Origin: a bacterium
GTDB taxonomy: Bacteria; UBA10199; 2-02-FULL-44-16; JAAZCA01
Assembly: GCA_041648665.1 (NCBI GenBank)
Contig: JBAZOP010000019.1
Span: forward strand, 1-45,061
Length of the DNA: 45,061 nt
Direction of reading: 5' to 3'
A program made the position numbers and the translations under genes. Below, piece by piece: positions 42,338 to 45,061 of the stretch. Positions within the stretch are counted from its first letter, which is position 1, and the number at the start of each line of letters is the position of its first letter. The notes under the pieces were generated by a model. That model searched no databases, was not told where the DNA came from, and worked only from the letters and a program-made list of their open reading frames with translations.

Positions 42338-42886
42338 ATGGAAAAAGAGACCGACATAAAGTCCGCTGTCTTTTCGACAACACTCCACAAGGTGCTGGAC
42401 TTCATGCTCCAGCATCCCGACCTCGAGCTCAACGATACCGAGATAGCCGGCAGGCTCTTTGGCGCAGGGAAGTCGGCGGTCAATATGGCCCTGCGCAGGC
42501 TCGCCGAGCTCGGCCTGATCGAGAGGACGCCGCGCGGCAGGATGAACTTCAGCAGACTCATCGAAAGCCCTCTGGCCTTTGAGCTCAAGATCTTGAGCAA
42601 CATGCTCGCGGTCTCGGAACTGACGGAGCGGATAAAGCCATTTTGCGCCAAAGTAGTGCTCTTCGGCAGCAGGGCTGACGGCACGCATACATCCGAAAGC
42701 GATTTTGACATATTCATTGTGACCTCGGCAGAGGATCGTGTGCTCAAGGTAATAAAGAAGCATCCTTTTGCAGAGATGATCCAGCCTCTCATCAAAAGGC
42801 CGGAGCAGATGCTTACGTTCGACAGGGACGAACCTGCCTTGTCGAAAGAAATCAAAAAGGGAAGGGTGCTATGGGAAAGAAGCTAG
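42338..42886 (+). CDS. MNT-type nucleotidyltransferase antitoxin with winged-helix N-terminus
   Basis: 182 residues. N-terminal winged helix (residues about 15-75, NDTEIAGRLFGAGKSAVNMALRRLAELGLIERT type) then a minimal nucleotidyltransferase with the signature FGSRADG (109-115) and the metal ligands Asp122 and Asp124 in SESDFDIFIV. MNT proteins neutralise the neighbouring HEPN toxin by nucleotidylating it. The helix-turn-helix lets this one also repress its own operon, which fits the palindromes upstream. The start overlaps the HEPN gene by 16 bases. Confidence 0.85.
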   Translation: MEKETDIKSAVFSTTLHKVLDFMLQHPDLELNDTEIAGRLFGAGKSAVNMALRRLAELGLIERTPRGRMNFSRLIESPLAFELKILSNMLAVSELTERIKPFCAKVVLFGSRADGTHTSESDFDIFIVTSAEDRVLKVIKKHPFAEMIQPLIKRPEQMLTFDRDEPALSKEIKKGRVLWERS

Positions 42887-43311
42887 AGGCGCAGTTTCAG
42901 GAGTGCATAGAGCAGAGAAAGATAACCAGGCTCTCCGCTGCAAAGGAACTGGTGGACAAAGAGTTGAGAGCAGCCAGGGGCGATCTTGAGACTGCGCAGA
43001 CAGGGATGAAGGATAAGAGATGGAAGTGGTGCACGATACAGGCCTACTACTCGATGTTTCATGCTGCTCGGGCTTTGATCTACAGCGCAGGTTACCGTGA
43101 AAAGTCGCATCATTGTCTGAGGGTCGCGGTGGAGGCGCTCTTCGTGAAGAAAGGCGCTCTGGAGGAGAAACACGTCGATGCCCTTCAGGTGGCGAAAATC
43201 ATGCGTGAGAATGCCGATTACGAGGAGGAGTTTACTCATGAAGGCGCACAGAAGATTGTGAAGGCGGCTCAGGAGTTCATCGAAGCTGCGGAAACGCTGC
43301 TGATCAAATAG
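42871..43311 (+). CDS. HEPN-domain RNase toxin
   Basis: 146 residues, overlapping the MNT gene by 16 bases. Helical domain with the HEPN signature AYYSMFHAARALIYSAGYRE followed by the catalytic R-x4-H (Arg76 to His81, REKSHH). HEPN toxins cleave RNA and are kept in check by the MNT partner through modification of a tyrosine near the active site. The pair is a complete type VII-like toxin-antitoxin module. The C-terminal helices end at EAAETLLIK. Confidence 0.9.
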   Translation: MGKKLEAQFQECIEQRKITRLSAAKELVDKELRAARGDLETAQTGMKDKRWKWCTIQAYYSMFHAARALIYSAGYREKSHHCLRVAVEALFVKKGALEEKHVDALQVAKIMRENADYEEEFTHEGAQKIVKAAQEFIEAAETLLIK

Positions 43312-43424
43312 CCATGTTGAAAAAATGAGTCGGTTCTTCGCGTCCTAGATAATTGAAAACATTCCGGATCGTTTTTGGACGGGCCGCCCGCTGCCACCGA
43401 TTGTCAGATAGATCAGCCTTCGGT

Positions 43425-43481
43425 CGCCTCCGGGTGGGTCCGGCGACAGCCTGCCTGCCGGTAGGCAGGGACCCGGAGGCG
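43425..43481. repeat. Nested REP-like palindrome
   Basis: Outer arms CGCCTCCGGGT and ACCCGGAGGCG enclose an inner hairpin CCTGCCT-N6-AGGCAGG. The 222-bp gap 43312-43533 holds no gene besides it. CCTGCCTG-type cores also occur near 4825 and 8050. Confidence 0.75.
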
Positions 43482-43533
43482 AATGGGTTTGATTTCAGTG
43501 TCATATTATGCGAACTAGATTGTCTCTACAGCC

Positions 43534-44277
43534 ATGGAAACCAGGGCCAACATAGTCGAGATCTTCAGCTCCCTGCAGGGGGAGGGGCGATACGTAGGTG
43601 AGCCCATGACCTTCGTGCGCTTCAGCGGATGCTCGATGAGATGCGCGTTCTGCGACACGAGGGGGGCTCAGAGGGTCGAGGCCGGCTTCCGCGTTGAGAC
43701 GCCGCCGGGCTCCCGGACGTTCTCCATGCACAAGAATCCGGTTGCGATCACAAGGCTCGCGGAGATGATGGAGGCGTTTGACGACGAGTTCGTGAGTATC
43801 ACCGGAGGCGAGCCGCTGGAGCAGGCGGATTTCCTGGCCGAGTGGCTGCCGTCGGTCGCTGCGAAGAGGAGGGTGTTGCTCGAGACCAACGGCGTGCTGC
43901 ACTCGGCCCTCGGCAAGGTGCTTCCCCATGTCTCGGTGGTCAGCATGGACTTGAAGCTTCCGTCGTCCACGCGCAGGCCCGCCGTCTGGGCGGAACATGA
44001 GGAGTTTCTGAGGGCGGTGCTCGCGGCCGGAGTCGAGGCGTACGTGAAGATCGTGGTGACGGGCGACACCTCGGACAACGACATACAGAGGGCCATAGGC
44101 CTCGTGGGCAGCGTCAACACGTACCTGCCTATATTCATCCAGCCGGCGTTCGACGATCTCTCCCTGAACGCAGCCATCTCGGAGGAGAGGCTCTCCTCGA
44201 TCGAGCGCCTCTGCGGCGCTTACCTGACGGACGTGCGCGTCCAGCCTCAGATGCACAGGCAGTGGGGGGTATTATGA
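43534..44277 (+). CDS. queE: 7-carboxy-7-deazaguanine synthase
   Basis: 247 residues. Radical SAM enzyme converting CPH4 to CDG in the biosynthesis of 7-deazaguanines (queuosine). Signature: EIFSSLQGEGRYVG and the cluster-binding C33-x3-C37-x2-C40 in SGCSMRCAFCDT, then SITGGEPLEQ and LETNG. No queC, queD or queF lies in the window. It shares a 4-base overlap (ATGA) with the dGTPase-like gene downstream, so both are cotranscribed. No clear ribosome site precedes the ATG at 43534. Confidence 0.94.
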   Translation: METRANIVEIFSSLQGEGRYVGEPMTFVRFSGCSMRCAFCDTRGAQRVEAGFRVETPPGSRTFSMHKNPVAITRLAEMMEAFDDEFVSITGGEPLEQADFLAEWLPSVAAKRRVLLETNGVLHSALGKVLPHVSVVSMDLKLPSSTRRPAVWAEHEEFLRAVLAAGVEAYVKIVVTGDTSDNDIQRAIGLVGSVNTYLPIFIQPAFDDLSLNAAISEERLSSIERLCGAYLTDVRVQPQMHRQWGVL

Positions 44278-45061
44278 TCACAAGAGAGGAATACGAGAGC
44301 CGCGAGGAGGAGATGCTGGCGCCCTACGCGGCCAAGAGCGCTCGCAGCCGCGGCCGCGTGCACAAGGAGCCCGAGTGCGAGTTCCGCACCTGCTTTGCGC
44401 GCGACCGCGACCGGATAGTCCACTGCGAGGCCTTCCGCCGCCTGGAGTACAAGACCCAGGTCTTCGTCAACCACGAGGGGGACTACTACCGCACGAGGCT
44501 CACGCACACGCTCGAGGTGGCACAGATATCCAGGGGGCTCGCGCGCACGCTCCGGCTCAACGAGGACCTCGCCGAGGCGATCGCGCTTGCGCACGACCTC
44601 GGGCACACGCCGTTCGGCCATCGCGGCGAGACCGCGCTCAACGAACTGATGGCGAACCACGGGGGTTTCGAGCACAACCGCCAGAGCTACCGCGTGGTCA
44701 CGCTGCTGGAGCGCCGCTATCCTGATTTTCCCGGCCTCAATCTCTCCGCCGAGGTCCTTGAGGGGCTGCTCAAACACGCTGGCGAGTACGATTCCCCGGA
44801 GCTCGGCGGCCTAGCGGTGGATATGAAGAGATATCCCTCGCTCGAGGCGCAGGTGGTGAACGTGGCGGACGAGATCGCCTACATGAACCACGACCTGGAC
44901 GATGGGCTCGAGTCCGGCATGCTGAAGACGGCCGACCTCGACAACGTCGAGCTCTGGAAGCGGGTCAACTCTGAAGTCTCGAAAGATCACCCCGGTATCG
45001 CGCCCAAGATGCAGAAGAGCCAGGCGATCAGGAGGCTCATACACCTGCTGGTCACAGATCT
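44274..45061 (+). CDS. dGTPase-like HD phosphohydrolase, truncated by window edge
   Basis: At least 262 residues, open at the right edge (family about 330-450). Deoxyguanosinetriphosphate triphosphohydrolase-like HD-domain enzyme: RIVHCEAFRRLEYKTQVF, His78 in RLTHTLEV, the His107-Asp108 pair in LAHDLGHTPFGH and Asp199 in VADEIAYMNHD are all in order. Family members split dNTPs into the nucleoside and triphosphate. The ATG overlaps the queE stop. The rest of the chain lies outside the window. Confidence 0.94.
   Translation, partial: MITREEYESREEEMLAPYAAKSARSRGRVHKEPECEFRTCFARDRDRIVHCEAFRRLEYKTQVFVNHEGDYYRTRLTHTLEVAQISRGLARTLRLNEDLAEAIALAHDLGHTPFGHRGETALNELMANHGGFEHNRQSYRVVTLLERRYPDFPGLNLSAEVLEGLLKHAGEYDSPELGGLAVDMKRYPSLEAQVVNVADEIAYMNHDLDDGLESGMLKTADLDNVELWKRVNSEVSKDHPGIAPKMQKSQAIRRLIHLLVTD

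Overview
The window is chromosomal DNA from a Gram-negative bacterium with a GC-rich core genome. The outer envelope is implied by a TolB-propeller/outer-membrane-barrel protein ending in Phe, a Slt70-type lytic transglycosylase and lipobox lipoproteins. The bacterial small SRP RNA sits directly upstream of dnaX-ybaB-recR. The mix of divergent ferredoxin-linked oxidoreductase genes, a DUF362 ferredoxin protein, stand-alone QueE and many lineage-specific secreted proteins suggests a deltaproteobacterial-grade or related uncultivated lineage. That placement is an inference; no 16S or ribosomal protein gene is present to fix it.

Layout. 1-4.7 kb (minus): a tight operon of a GltD-like flavoprotein fused to a PorD-type ferredoxin, a PorA-like and a PorB-like subunit, then adenosine deaminase running off the left edge. 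4.7-5.1 kb: a long imperfect inverted repeat. 5.1-8.0 kb: an unrecognised 551-aa protein, a CDF metal transporter and a small hypothetical protein. 8.1-11.7 kb (minus): recR, ybaB, dnaX, SRP RNA, an ArfB-like release-factor homologue, tRNA-Ser(GGA), a small membrane protein and tRNA-Ser(CGA). 11.9-21.7 kb: a methyltransferase-like protein, tadA, a stand-alone ParB-like protein, a secreted NHL-type propeller, coaX, small hypotheticals, a transglutaminase-like protein, a DUF362 ferredoxin protein and alanine dehydrogenase. 21.9-31.5 kb: cell-envelope genes (PHP-domain lipoprotein, two small proteins, a metallopeptidase/propeller/barrel protein and a lytic transglycosylase lipoprotein).

31.5-43.3 kb is an accessory, defence-like region. 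It holds an ORF6N-domain gene with two matching palindromes, an AbiEi/AbiEii toxin-antitoxin pair with an operator over its start codon and a direct repeat on each side, and an AT-rich island (about 34.4-41.5 kb). The island carries a YaaC-like protein, a small conserved protein, a membrane-anchored protein, a Schlafen AlbA_2-type protein overlapping an unknown partner, and further unknown proteins. It also carries two 146-bp copies of a decayed gene end that bracket the AlbA_2 pair, and an orphan PIN-domain gene with a strong terminator. A secreted core-like gene (41.7 kb) interrupts the run before a HEPN/MNT toxin-antitoxin pair with palindromic operator-like sites. 43.5 kb to the right edge returns to core metabolism: queE overlapping a dGTPase-like gene cut by the window end.

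The most unusual items are the PorA/PorB-like pair that keeps iron-sulfur cysteines but has lost the thiamine-diphosphate signature, the repeat-bracketed AlbA_2 module, the three-gene YaaC-like cluster, and the related palindromes in and upstream of the ORF6N gene. No CRISPR array, integrase or intact transposase was seen.
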